From: UBA7446 sp038143535
GTDB taxonomy: Bacteria; Bacteroidota; Bacteroidia; Flavobacteriales; Flavobacteriaceae
DNA length: 64,000 bases
Direction of reading: 5' to 3'
Assembly (NCBI GenBank): GCA_038143535.1
Contig: JAYQMD010000001.1
Location: 1,601,857-1,665,856, forward strand
Below are positions 46,216 through 55,171 of this stretch, piece after piece (positions within the stretch are counted from its first letter, which is position 1; every line of letters starts with the position of its first letter). The notes under the pieces are model-generated. The model worked only from the letters and a program-made list of their open reading frames with translations, was not told where the DNA came from and ran no database searches. The position numbers and the translations under genes were made by a program.

Positions 46216-47556
46216 TAGGCTTTTTCCTCTCCTTTAATCATGTTTAGCACAGTCCGGATAATAATTTTAATATCCAACGCAAAGGACCAGTGGCGAATAT
46301 AAAAGATGTCGTATTTGATGCGATGCTTCATTTCAATGTCTTTATCAATCCCGCCTCTTGCTCCACTAACTTGTGCAAGACCTGTAATACCAGGCTTTAA
46401 ATACATGCGTTTTGGATAGTCATCAAAAATTTTGCTATACTGAATGATTTGGGATGTTAAGTTGGGTCTTGGTCCGACAATCGACATCTGTCCAAAAAAA
46501 ACATTGAAAAACTGGGGTAATTCATCTAAGCTTGTATTGCGGATAACCCTTCCTACACGGGTTACTCTTGCATCGTTTCTAGTTGCTGATTTCTCTGTTC
46601 GGTTATTGACAGCCATAGACCTAAATTTAATACAAGGGAATGATTTTTTAAAGCGTCCTGGCCGTTTTTGAATAAAAAATATGGGGCCTTTTGAGTCTGC
46701 CCTAATCAAAATGGCCAAAAGGGGAGTAAACCAAGATAAAAGTCCAATAATAACAGCCCCAGAAAAAACAATATCAAAAAGTCTTTTTTGAATTCGAAAT
46801 AAAATCGAGTCTAATGGACTTACATGGTGTGATACCACTTGTGTAAGCCCGTAAAAGTGCGCATTTCTGCCCGTAATAGGGGAGTTATAATTTGCAATTA
46901 GTTTAATACGAACCTGCTTATTCCAGCTTAAGCCTAGTATATGGGTATTTGCCTCGTCTAAGACAATGTCTAGAGGCACATATATGGATTTTATGTTGTT
47001 TTCAAGTGTTGTTTGTACTAGTTGATCCAAAGAGCTTTCTTCAAACAGGGTTTCATCAGCTTCATAAATATTGAATCCTGTTCTTTTTAGATCACGTACG
47101 TCTTTAATAAAATTAGTTCCTGAGTCTGCCTTGTAAACCAATATGTTTTCTTGAAATAGTGAGCTACGCTGCCTAAGTTTAAATAATGCATTTACAGCTA
47201 TCGCTTTTATAAGAAATGCGCTTAAAATAAACTTAATTACTGCTGTAGTGTTCCACACAACTATATCTGAAAAGAAACGAGTGGCCAAAAAGAAAGTGTG
47301 CTCCAAAAAAAAAAGAAAATAAAATAAAACGCTGCAATTGTTTGGTAAAGTTCAGGTTGCGCTCATAGTTGTAAAATCGAGATAAAATCCCACCCATGAA
47401 CCAGATGGAAACTAGCACATGAAAGACTGTTTTGTTATTAGTTAAAACGGTAGGGTTAAGGGTGTATATAGAAAAAACAAGAAGAGCACCCCACTCAAAA
47501 AACCAAAATGGGAGGTATGGCAATATCTTGAAGCTTTCTTTTAGATTTTTACCCAA
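46212..47556 (-). CDS. Initiating polyprenyl-phosphate sugar transferase, frameshifted at an A10/T10 tract
   Basis: Starts polysaccharide repeat units by moving a sugar phosphate to undecaprenyl phosphate. The N-terminal membrane part (four or five helices, from ATG 47556) ends at a false stop near 47233 after passing the T10 tract. The second frame, from about 47306, holds the rest of the membrane part, a central CoA-binding-like domain and the bacterial sugar transferase domain (K-R-L-F-D-I-V-F-S-G, L-D-E-L-P-Q-F-F-N-V, S-I-V-G-P-R-P). One T fewer (T9), or two more, in the run at 47305-47314 would fuse them to about 447 residues, normal for the family. It is the last gene of the polysaccharide locus. 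Confidence 0.88.
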
Positions 47557-47617
47557 TAGTAAAAAAAGTTGATTTAAATTTGATAACGATATTATACGGG
47601 GCTTATTGTATTTTTGA

Positions 47618-48601
47618 CTAGGTTTTAAAAGACGTGAAATCTCTGTGTTCCATTTTATTTAACTCCTCTTGGCTTAAAGACTTAAAGTAATTATAGGTGC
47701 GCTGCATCCCTTCCGCTCTACCCACTTTTGGCTCCCACCCCAAAATTTCTTTGGCTTTGGTAATATCTGGCTTTCGCTGTAGTGGATCATTCTTGGGCAG
47801 TTCTTTATAAACAATCTTTTGATCTGTTCCCGTGAGGGCTATAATCTCTTGGGCAAAATTTAAGATGGTAATTTCATCCGGGTTTCCAATATTCACTGGT
47901 AGATGATATTCACTCATCAAAAGGCGGTAAATACCTTCGATCTCATCTTCCACAAAGCAGAATGAACGCGTTTGCGAGCCGTCTCCAAAAACCGTCAAAT
48001 CCTCTCCCCTAAGCGCTTGCCCCATAAAAGCAGGAATAACACGGCCGTCGTTTAGGCGCATTCTGGGGCCGTAAGTGTTAAAAATACGTATGATGCGGGT
48101 GTCTACTCCGTGATAGCGGTGATAGGCCATGGTAATGGATTCTAGATACCTTTTAGCCTCATCATATACTCCACGTGGGCCTATGGTGTTTACATTGCCA
48201 AAATAGTCTTCGGTTTGTGGGTGAACTAAAGGGTCGCCATAAATTTCGGAAGTAGATGCCACCAAAATTCGTGCGTGTTTTGCTCTTGCTAAGCCTAATG
48301 CGTTATGTGTGCCTAACGAACCAACCTTGAGTGTTTGAATAGGTATTTTAAGATAATCTATGGGGCTAGCAGGAGATGCAAAATGAAGGATATAATCCAA
48401 GTCACCCTTAATATCTATGTGCTGACACACGTCGTGGTTGATAAAACTAAAGTTTGAATTGTCCTCTAAATGGGCAATGTTAGACATGGAGCCCGTAATA
48501 AAGTTGTCCATACCAATAACCGACATTCCTTCAGCTAATAGCTTGTCACATAAATGCGACCCTAAAAATCCTGCTGCGCCGGTAACTAATGCTTGTTTCA
48601 T
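47618..48601 (-). CDS. NAD-dependent sugar epimerase/decarboxylase, UDP-glucuronate decarboxylase type
   Basis: A 327-residue short-chain dehydrogenase. The NAD motif is G-A-A-G-F-L-G-S-H (about 8-16) and the catalytic residues are in S-T-S-E-I-Y-G and Y-D-E-A-K-R-Y. The run H-F-A-S-P-A-S-P-x-D-Y and R-I-F-N-T-Y-G-P-R-M are characteristic of UDP-xylose synthase (UXS), which decarboxylates UDP-glucuronate. It starts four bases inside the end of the UDP-glucose dehydrogenase gene, which would supply its substrate, so UDP-xylose is a plausible product. Confidence 0.87.
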   Translation of the reverse strand: MKQALVTGAAGFLGSHLCDKLLAEGMSVIGMDNFITGSMSNIAHLEDNSNFSFINHDVCQHIDIKGDLDYILHFASPASPIDYLKIPIQTLKVGSLGTHNALGLARAKHARILVASTSEIYGDPLVHPQTEDYFGNVNTIGPRGVYDEAKRYLESITMAYHRYHGVDTRIIRIFNTYGPRMRLNDGRVIPAFMGQALRGEDLTVFGDGSQTRSFCFVEDEIEGIYRLLMSEYHLPVNIGNPDEITILNFAQEIIALTGTDQKIVYKELPKNDPLQRKPDITKAKEILGWEPKVGRAEGMQRTYNYFKSLSQEELNKMEHRDFTSFKT

Positions 48602-49896
48602 CTTCCGACAGAATAATAATCAAATCCTAACGATTTCATTTCGATAGGACTATAAATATTGCGTCCGTCAAAAATGACGCTACCGTCTAAGGCTACTTTA
48701 AGTTTGTCAAAATTCGGGTTTCTAAAGGCGTGCCATTCTGTGCAAATAAGCAAGGCATCTGCGCCTTTAACAGCTTCCATCATGCTAGATGCAAAGGCAA
48801 TGTTATAACCCAATTTCGCTTTTACGTTGTCCATGGCTTCTGGATCAAAAGCCGTTACGGTGGCGCCTGCTTTTAGTAATTTGTCAATCATATATAAGGC
48901 AGGTGCCTCACGTATATCGTCCGTATTGGGTTTAAATGCCAGTCCCCAAAGGGCAATCTTTTTGCCTTTGAGGTTCCCTTCGAAATGCTGTTCCATCTTA
49001 GGGAACAAAATTGTTTTTTGCTTTTCGTTTACTTCAATAACGCTGTCCAAAATAGCAAAGTAGTGCTGCGCATCTTTCCCTGATTTGTGCAGTGCTTTTA
49101 CGTCTTTTGGAAAGCAAGAACCGCCATACCCTATTCCAGGGAATAAAAAGCGTTTTCCAATACGTTCGTCAAGACCCATGCCCATACGCACATCATCTAC
49201 ATTTGCCCCAACCTTTTCGCAATAATTTGCGATTTCGTTCATATAGGTAATTTTGGTTGCTAAAAAAGCGTTAGCGGCATATTTCGTCAGTTCCGCCGAT
49301 TTGATGTCCATAAACACAGTGGGGTTCCCCGAGCGAACAAAAGTCGCGTAAAGCTTTTCCATTGTTTTCTGAGCTCTTTCTGACTCTACGCCAACAACAA
49401 TTCTGTCGGGTTTCATAAAGTCTTCCACAGCAAAACCTTCACGCAAAAACTCTGGATTGGAAACGACATCAAAGGGTATATCGGTTTTAGAATTCAACAC
49501 AGCTTTTAACTGCTCGCCTGTGCCTACTGGTACAGTACTTTTACCGACTATAATTTTGTAGTCTTTCATCAAATCACCAATTTGGTTGGCAACGCCTAAT
49601 ACGTAAGATAGATCCGCAGAGCCGTCTTCGTCTTCAGGAGTGGGCAGCGCTAAAAAGATAATTTCTCCATGATCTACGCCTTCTTCAATATTGGAAGAAA
49701 AGTGTAGTCTGCCTGCTTTGATATTTCGCTCAAAATAGGTTTCTAAGTGCGGCTCGTAAATAGGCACTTCGCCGTTTTGCATTTTAGCTACTTTGGCTTT
49801 ATCAATATCAATGCACAATACGTCATTGCCTGCTTCAGCCAAACATGTTCCTGTCACCAAACCTACATAGCCAGTTCCAATTACGGTTATTTTCAT
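48598..49896 (-). CDS. UDP-glucose 6-dehydrogenase
   Basis: Oxidises UDP-glucose to UDP-glucuronate with two NAD+. The 432-residue protein has G-T-G-Y-V-G-L-V-T-G at the N-terminus, the catalytic cysteine in G-Y-G-G-S-C-F-P-K-D (about residue 257), N-P-E-F-L-R-E-G (about 150) and the C-terminal domain with W-G-L-A-F-K-P-N-T-D-D. Length is normal. It overlaps the UXS-like gene by four bases and ends one base after the WcaI-like glycosyltransferase unit. Confidence 0.94.
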   Translation of the reverse strand: MKITVIGTGYVGLVTGTCLAEAGNDVLCIDIDKAKVAKMQNGEVPIYEPHLETYFERNIKAGRLHFSSNIEEGVDHGEIIFLALPTPEDEDGSADLSYVLGVANQIGDLMKDYKIIVGKSTVPVGTGEQLKAVLNSKTDIPFDVVSNPEFLREGFAVEDFMKPDRIVVGVESERAQKTMEKLYATFVRSGNPTVFMDIKSAELTKYAANAFLATKITYMNEIANYCEKVGANVDDVRMGMGLDERIGKRFLFPGIGYGGSCFPKDVKALHKSGKDAQHYFAILDSVIEVNEKQKTILFPKMEQHFEGNLKGKKIALWGLAFKPNTDDIREAPALYMIDKLLKAGATVTAFDPEAMDNVKAKLGYNIAFASSMMEAVKGADALLICTEWHAFRNPNFDKLKVALDGSVIFDGRNIYSPIEMKSLGFDYYSVGR

Positions 49897-49897
49897 C

Positions 49898-51088
49898 CTA
49901 TAATTGCTTTAGGTTGTTCTCAAAATTCTCCAAAATGTTATTGTCCGAGAAATGTAATTGAGCGTATTTTTTGGCGGCATTTCCCATTGATTCCTTCTTT
50001 TTGTCGTTCTGTAAAAAGTTGATGATTTTTTGTGAAAACTCATTAACGTTATCGCCACTGTAAAAAATCCCACCTCTTGATTCTTCGACTATAAGTTTAG
50101 ATTCAGACAGAGGATTGCCGTAAAGAAAAGAGGGTTTTCCACTTAACATCATTGCAATAAGTTTGGAGGGCATAACACTGTCAATAACACTTTTTTTTTG
50201 GAATAGTATATGTCCATCAAAACTACACAAAAGTTGTGGTAATTCTGAATATGGAACTAAATTAAAAAAGCGGATGTTACTTAAGCCCTTGAGCTTCTCT
50301 TTAAGATTGTCACCCATGGCGCCATTACCCACAACGGTAATGTCAATATCATCTTTGACCTCTTGGCAAAACCTTTGAAAAAAATTCCAATCTTGTTTTT
50401 CTCCAAGGTTTCCACTGTAAAGAAGTTGAGGTCTACCTGTTTTAAGGGAATAAGGATGTAGTTCGTCTTTTGTGTTCTTAAAGTCTTCGATGTTAATAAA
50501 ATTCGGAAATAAAATCGCTGGAGTATTTGTCTTATTCTTTAGCTTTTCAAACATTGCGTTGCTTATTGTGCTAACCTTATCGCACCTATTGAATAAAAAC
50601 GATTCTATTTTGTAGAGAGGTTTTATAAATCGCTTAAAGGTAAAAGTCGCTACTGCTGCATCAAATTCAAAATCTTGAATATGGCACCAAATCTTTCCCC
50701 CACGAAGTAACTTAATAATTAACGCGGTGATAATTCCGCTTGTAAATGGTGAAACAACTATAATTTTACAATCTTTCGGCACAGAAAAAATAAATCTTAG
50801 TGAAAACAATGTAAAATGCATTAACTGTAAAACCCTAGTTAGAGCAGTAGGTTTTTTTGGGACAAAATGCTTTACTCGAAAAACGGTTGCTGCTAAATAC
50901 TTTTCTCTTGAGAAAAGCTTGGCCTTATCATATGGTTGCTTGATTTTCCATTCAGGGTAATAGGGCACTGCTGTGATAATACTTACATCATGTTTCTTTT
51001 TTAAAAGATACTCTACAGTAAGTTTATTGTAAAGGGCAATGCCAATTTCATCGGGATAAAAAAAGGGGGATATTAGAAGAGTTTTCAC
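49898..51088 (-). CDS. Glycosyltransferase family 4, WcaI-like
   Basis: A 396-residue GT-B glycosyltransferase. The N-terminus (K-T-L-L-I-S-P-F-F-Y-P-D-E-I-G) and the donor-binding region with Y-S-G-N-L-G-E-K-Q-D (about 240) and F-Q-K-K-S-V-I-D-S-V-M-P-S-K (about 310) resemble colanic-acid WcaI proteins, often fucosyltransferases. The acceptor and donor are not readable. I use GTG 51088, two bases after the acetyltransferase stop; ATG 51133 would overlap that gene by 44 bases. The gene is more AT-rich than ugd next to it. Confidence 0.85.
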   Translation of the reverse strand: MKTLLISPFFYPDEIGIALYNKLTVEYLLKKKHDVSIITAVPYYPEWKIKQPYDKAKLFSREKYLAATVFRVKHFVPKKPTALTRVLQLMHFTLFSLRFIFSVPKDCKIIVVSPFTSGIITALIIKLLRGGKIWCHIQDFEFDAAVATFTFKRFIKPLYKIESFLFNRCDKVSTISNAMFEKLKNKTNTPAILFPNFINIEDFKNTKDELHPYSLKTGRPQLLYSGNLGEKQDWNFFQRFCQEVKDDIDITVVGNGAMGDNLKEKLKGLSNIRFFNLVPYSELPQLLCSFDGHILFQKKSVIDSVMPSKLIAMMLSGKPSFLYGNPLSESKLIVEESRGGIFYSGDNVNEFSQKIINFLQNDKKKESMGNAAKKYAQLHFSDNNILENFENNLKQL

Positions 51089-51089
51089 G

Positions 51090-51635
51090 CTATGCGTTTG
51101 TCCGGTTTCCAATATGTTTTGTTGGAGACCCAATATTAATAGTATTAATTTCTATATTTTTAAAAACCGAGCTTCTTGCTCCTATAACAGCTCCGTCCCC
51201 AATATTAATTCCTGGTGCGACAAAAACGTCAGTAGCCAGCCAACAACCATTGCCGACCGTAATTTTTTTTGCAAATATATCAAAGGTTTTTTTGTTGTAA
51301 TTATGAGAACCTGTGCATAAATAACTCTTTTGAGAAATAACGGTATTGCTTCCTATTTCAATTTCTCCCAAACTGTAGAGTACGACATTATCCCCAATCC
51401 AAGAATAATCCCCGATGAATACTTTCCAAGGGTAAGTGATTTTTACAGAGGGCCTGATAAGTACTTTTTTTCCTATCCGTGCTCCAAAAAGACGAAGCCA
51501 AAAACGTCGCCACCCATAAAATACCTGAGGAGATGGGCCAATAAAAATAGCTTGGACAAACCACCAAAGCTGTACATAAAGCTTTGATTTGCCTCTAAAG
51601 CCTTTTGGAATTCTGTGTGAGCTGAGCCTATGCAT
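51090..51635 (-). CDS. WcaF-like acetyltransferase
   Basis: A 181-residue left-handed beta-helix acyltransferase. The N-terminal R-x-x-W/F-type segment (W-R-R-F-W-L-R-L-F-G-A-R-I-G) precedes hexapeptide repeats (I-G-D-Y-S-W-I-G, I-E-I-G-S-N-T-V-I, I-G-D-G-A-V-I-G-A) with the catalytic His in C-T-G-S-H-N-Y. It is expected to O-acetylate a sugar of the repeat unit, as WcaF does in colanic acid. It overlaps the ligase-GT4 gene by eight bases and directly precedes the WcaI-like gene, a pairing seen in colanic-acid-like clusters. Confidence 0.86.
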   Translation of the reverse strand: MHRLSSHRIPKGFRGKSKLYVQLWWFVQAIFIGPSPQVFYGWRRFWLRLFGARIGKKVLIRPSVKITYPWKVFIGDYSWIGDNVVLYSLGEIEIGSNTVISQKSYLCTGSHNYNKKTFDIFAKKITVGNGCWLATDVFVAPGINIGDGAVIGARSSVFKNIEINTINIGSPTKHIGNRTNA

Positions 51636-53910
51636 CTAATATGTTTAAAAGCTTCTCCGAAAACTTTTCACTAGTAAAATTACTTTTAGCTTTCAGAATA
51701 TTGTTGTTTGAAATTTCTTTTGCTTTTGATAAGTTTTTCCTAAGAAACAATAATTTTTCTACAATTGCATCTACAGACTTTTTCTTAATTAAAAATCCAT
51801 TTTCGCCTTCTGTGACTAAATCTGGAATAGCGCCATGATCTGTAGTAATTATCACATTACCCGTTGCCATTGCTTCAATTATTGAAATCGGTAACCCCTC
51901 CATCCTATAAAATGTTGGTAACACAAAAACATTAGCCTCTTGCAACATTTGACTCTTCTCATCGCCTCTAACTAATCCCTTATATGTAAGTCCTTCTATT
52001 TGAGACATTTTATTTAAAAGTGTGTTTCCCTGTGATTGCTCTATATGACCCGCTATTGTGGCTTTAAAAGAAATGCCTTTTGCATTTAACTGTTCAAGGG
52101 CTTCAAGGAGAAAGAAGATGCCTTTTTCATTCATTAAATTACTTAGAAAACAAATCTTTAATTCAGAAAATGACTTTTCAATAGGTTGTTCAGTAAGGTG
52201 TTTTTTATAAAAGTTTGGAAGCGCAAAAATATTTTCTTTAGCAATGAATGGGCTTAAGTTGTCATGCAGAGTTTTCGACAATACAATTCCTTTATCACTA
52301 TATGACAATATTTTTCTAAACATTCTTTTTTGTAATCCCTCTAGTTTCTCGTATTGTTTGGCAACATAATTTCCGTGAATATGGACAATGATTTCTTTCC
52401 CCAAAAATTTGGAAAACATAATAAACGGAGTATATTTCAGCACTCCGAAAAATGTTTGCCCGGGAGTATAATAGACCTTGCTAACATATAAAATTTTATA
52501 GATTTCTAAATAATTGAGAGTAAAATGCAATAAAGAAATTAAATTAAAGCGCCCTAACTTTTCACTGAAGCGCTTTGGAGAAGTGTTGATAGACAATGCT
52601 GACTTACCAGTAGAGTTAAATGTGCTTAAGGCTAGCTCATTGGCTATTGAAAGACCTGTAACTGGATTTGGAAGAGGCCCAATTAAAAGCACTCTTTGAT
52701 GGCTTCTTTTTGCCTCACCCCCAACAAGATAGAAGACAATAAAGTAAAACACTATAATGCCTGTTTGGCGCTCCAAGATATTCTCAAAAAACATTGTGAA
52801 TACAAACAAAAAAAGAATAGAAATAAATCTTTTATTTCCTGAGCTTAACATGTGTTTTCTAATACAAAAAAGAAAAAATAAGAAAGAAATTAATGCGTAT
52901 GGTCCACATGTAAGCCATAAGTCAAGATATTGGTTGTGAGTGTTTATCGCTTTCCATTCAAAATCGTTTGTTTTTTTATTAAAACAATCGCCAATGACAC
53001 TGTTAGTAGTTCCTATACCCAATCCCACAAATGGATTTTGTTTTATTTGTGCAACTGTACACTCTAAGATAATTAATCGTTGGCTTGCAGAATTAAACTG
53101 GCTGTAGTCAAATAAGTTTTTGATTTCTAAAAAGCGGTTGTTGTTTTTAGGAGTTAGTGCTAGAATAATAGAACCAACCGTAAAAATGATTGCTGCAATA
53201 ACTATAATATTTTTCCTAATAGCAGTCCAAAATAGCATCAATAGCGCAATGAATAGACCTAAAATGATTGCTCTGGGTTGTAGTAGCCAAATTAAAACTC
53301 CCATAGGTGCTAAGCATAACGTAGAAAAAGAGGGTTTAAAAAAATCTATTTTTTTCTTTAAGCTAAACAAAAGAAGAATAGATATCGCGAGTATAAGACC
53401 AATATACGTATGATGTTCTCCAATAAAGGGAATTTCTCTGGAGGCGCTTTGATAAAACCCTGGTGTATAGAGGTTTGGATATTTGGGGTTTTCGTATTGA
53501 GTAAAATAAACAAGCAAAATAGCAGAGTATGCAGTATTTATATAGTAAAAAAGCTTGCTAAACTTTTCAACCGAAGTAGCTGTCCTTATCTTTTTTCCAG
53601 ACAAAAAAACTGAAAAAATTAAAGGAATAAAAAACATTGAAAGTTTTGTTTCCAACATTTTTAAACCATCTGCTATATTGATGGTGCTTGTTAAGCTTAA
53701 ACAATACAAAACAAATACTAAGCATGATAGGAAAAAAAGCGTTTTGTTTACAATACGTTTATTTGAAATAACAAATATCATGAGAGATGTTGCCCCAAAA
53801 CCAATGATTAATAATGGTTTTATGGCAGGGGGCATAAAAATTATTGCCGAAAAACTGTATGTAAAAAGCGCAAGTAATTTGTCAATTATCTTTTTCATCC
53901 TTTTTGACAC
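51628..53910 (-). CDS. O-antigen-ligase/polymerase domain joined to a GT4 glycosyltransferase
   Basis: A single 760-residue frame with two parts. Residues 1 to about 398 have around ten membrane helices and a Wzy_C/WaaL-type periplasmic loop (N-T-H-N-Q-Y-L-D at about 320; G-L-G-I-G-T-T-N-S-V). Residues about 410-760 are a complete GT-B glycosyltransferase starting L-L-I-G-P-L-P-N-P-V-T-G and ending with the E-x7-E donor region (P-T-F-Y-R-M-E-G-L-P-I-S-I-I-E-A-M-A). The junction reads L-V-G-G-E-A-K-R. It lies on a C5 run (52718-52722, plus strand). One more C would make TGA follow the G-G, splitting it into two normal-sized genes, so the fusion may be an artefact. Start at ATG 53910 or 53898. 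Confidence 0.82.
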   Translation of the reverse strand: MSKRMKKIIDKLLALFTYSFSAIIFMPPAIKPLLIIGFGATSLMIFVISNKRIVNKTLFFLSCLVFVLYCLSLTSTINIADGLKMLETKLSMFFIPLIFSVFLSGKKIRTATSVEKFSKLFYYINTAYSAILLVYFTQYENPKYPNLYTPGFYQSASREIPFIGEHHTYIGLILAISILLLFSLKKKIDFFKPSFSTLCLAPMGVLIWLLQPRAIILGLFIALLMLFWTAIRKNIIVIAAIIFTVGSIILALTPKNNNRFLEIKNLFDYSQFNSASQRLIILECTVAQIKQNPFVGLGIGTTNSVIGDCFNKKTNDFEWKAINTHNQYLDLWLTCGPYALISFLFFLFCIRKHMLSSGNKRFISILFLFVFTMFFENILERQTGIIVFYFIVFYLVGGEAKRSHQRVLLIGPLPNPVTGLSIANELALSTFNSTGKSALSINTSPKRFSEKLGRFNLISLLHFTLNYLEIYKILYVSKVYYTPGQTFFGVLKYTPFIMFSKFLGKEIIVHIHGNYVAKQYEKLEGLQKRMFRKILSYSDKGIVLSKTLHDNLSPFIAKENIFALPNFYKKHLTEQPIEKSFSELKICFLSNLMNEKGIFFLLEALEQLNAKGISFKATIAGHIEQSQGNTLLNKMSQIEGLTYKGLVRGDEKSQMLQEANVFVLPTFYRMEGLPISIIEAMATGNVIITTDHGAIPDLVTEGENGFLIKKKSVDAIVEKLLFLRKNLSKAKEISNNNILKAKSNFTSEKFSEKLLNILDA

Positions 53911-55170
53911 TTCTTTTATTAATAGTATAATATGCCATAAGCAATCCTAATGAAAAGTATACTCCTTTATGAGTCCACAAAGTAAAACTTACCTGAGTTT
54001 CTATAAAATAAAAAAGAAACGTTATGAAAAGGAATACAAAAAAAATGTCTTTTTTGTTTTTTGATGTTACTATATAAAGCTCGGTTATAAAGATGGTAAG
54101 TAGCAATATTAGAATTGCCCCCCAAATTCCAAAGAACACAATATACTCTAAAATAAAGTTGTGAGGGTATGGCAGAACTGAATATGTGGGAAAAGCTGTT
54201 GGGCCTATACCGGTAAAAATATTTTGCCTAAATATTTTAATGCTTTCAAATAAAGAATCGAAGCGCAGAAGAGTTGACTCAAAAGCATATTTGTCAAAAT
54301 AAAATCTTCCAAATATAGATTTTATGTCAACAAAAATAATTGTGGCTGAAATTAAACTTAAACTAGAAATTAAAATAGTTGTTGCTGTTTTTTTATTAAT
54401 CTTAGGCGTTTTAAAGTAAAAACCCCCTGCCACAATGAGAGAAAAAACAAGGCTTACAACTACACCCCGAGTATTTGTGAAAAGCAATATGATTATTAAA
54501 AAAGCTGCTTTTAACAATAATTTTAAAATACTTTTTTTGGATTTAACTTTATTTATAATAAGGAAAAAGGCCGATAATAGACCGAAGCCTATCGCTTGTG
54601 CAAAAGGAATTGGGTGAACCCCTTGAATCGTCAGTCGCATGACTACTCCATACTTGGCATAAGGCTCTTCATAACCGCTAATTATTACTACCAGAGAAGC
54701 AATAATTCCGAAAATGACTGAAAGATTAAGCGAAAAGGCTAACATTTTAGTTAAATTTTCTTTAAAGTTCTTCGAGTTAATAAGTAATGCTTTAGTCACA
54801 AAAAAATACGGGATTCCCAAAAGTAAATACTTGATAGTATAGAGAAATCGTCGTTTGGAGAATCGCTAATCGCTGAGGATATAACAAGCAACAATAAAGT
54901 TAACCCTAAAAACATATCTATAAAGTCAATTTTATATTTTGAATTTTTGGCAGATGTCCCTCTAACGAAAACTATTATTAACCCCAATGCTTGCAGTACC
55001 CCGCCAAGAACAATATCTTGATCAGAAACACACTTTAAGCATGGGTTTTGAATACTAATCGACTGAAAGTTCCTAATAATATTTATATTCAATAGCAAAA
55101 TAAGGCCTTTGTGTGGCGACTTAAAGCACATTAATACAATTCCTATAAAAACGATAGTAGAAAATATCAT
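53882..55170 (-). CDS. Wzy-like O-antigen polymerase, interrupted by a one-base frameshift
   Basis: A multi-helix membrane protein expected to polymerise repeat units in the periplasm. The first frame (ATG 55170, about 113 residues before the break) has the N-terminal helices and ends at a false stop at 54796. The second frame contributes the remaining helices and the Wzy_C-type loop (T-G-I-G-P-T-A-F-P-T, then P-H-N-F-I-L-E at about 330). One extra T in D-D-F at 54845-54847 would yield D-D-F-L-Y-T-I-K-Y and a 429-residue protein. Strongly AT-rich. It lies between two GT genes and overlaps the ligase-GT4 gene by 29 bases. Confidence 0.82.
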
Positions 55171-55171
55171 T

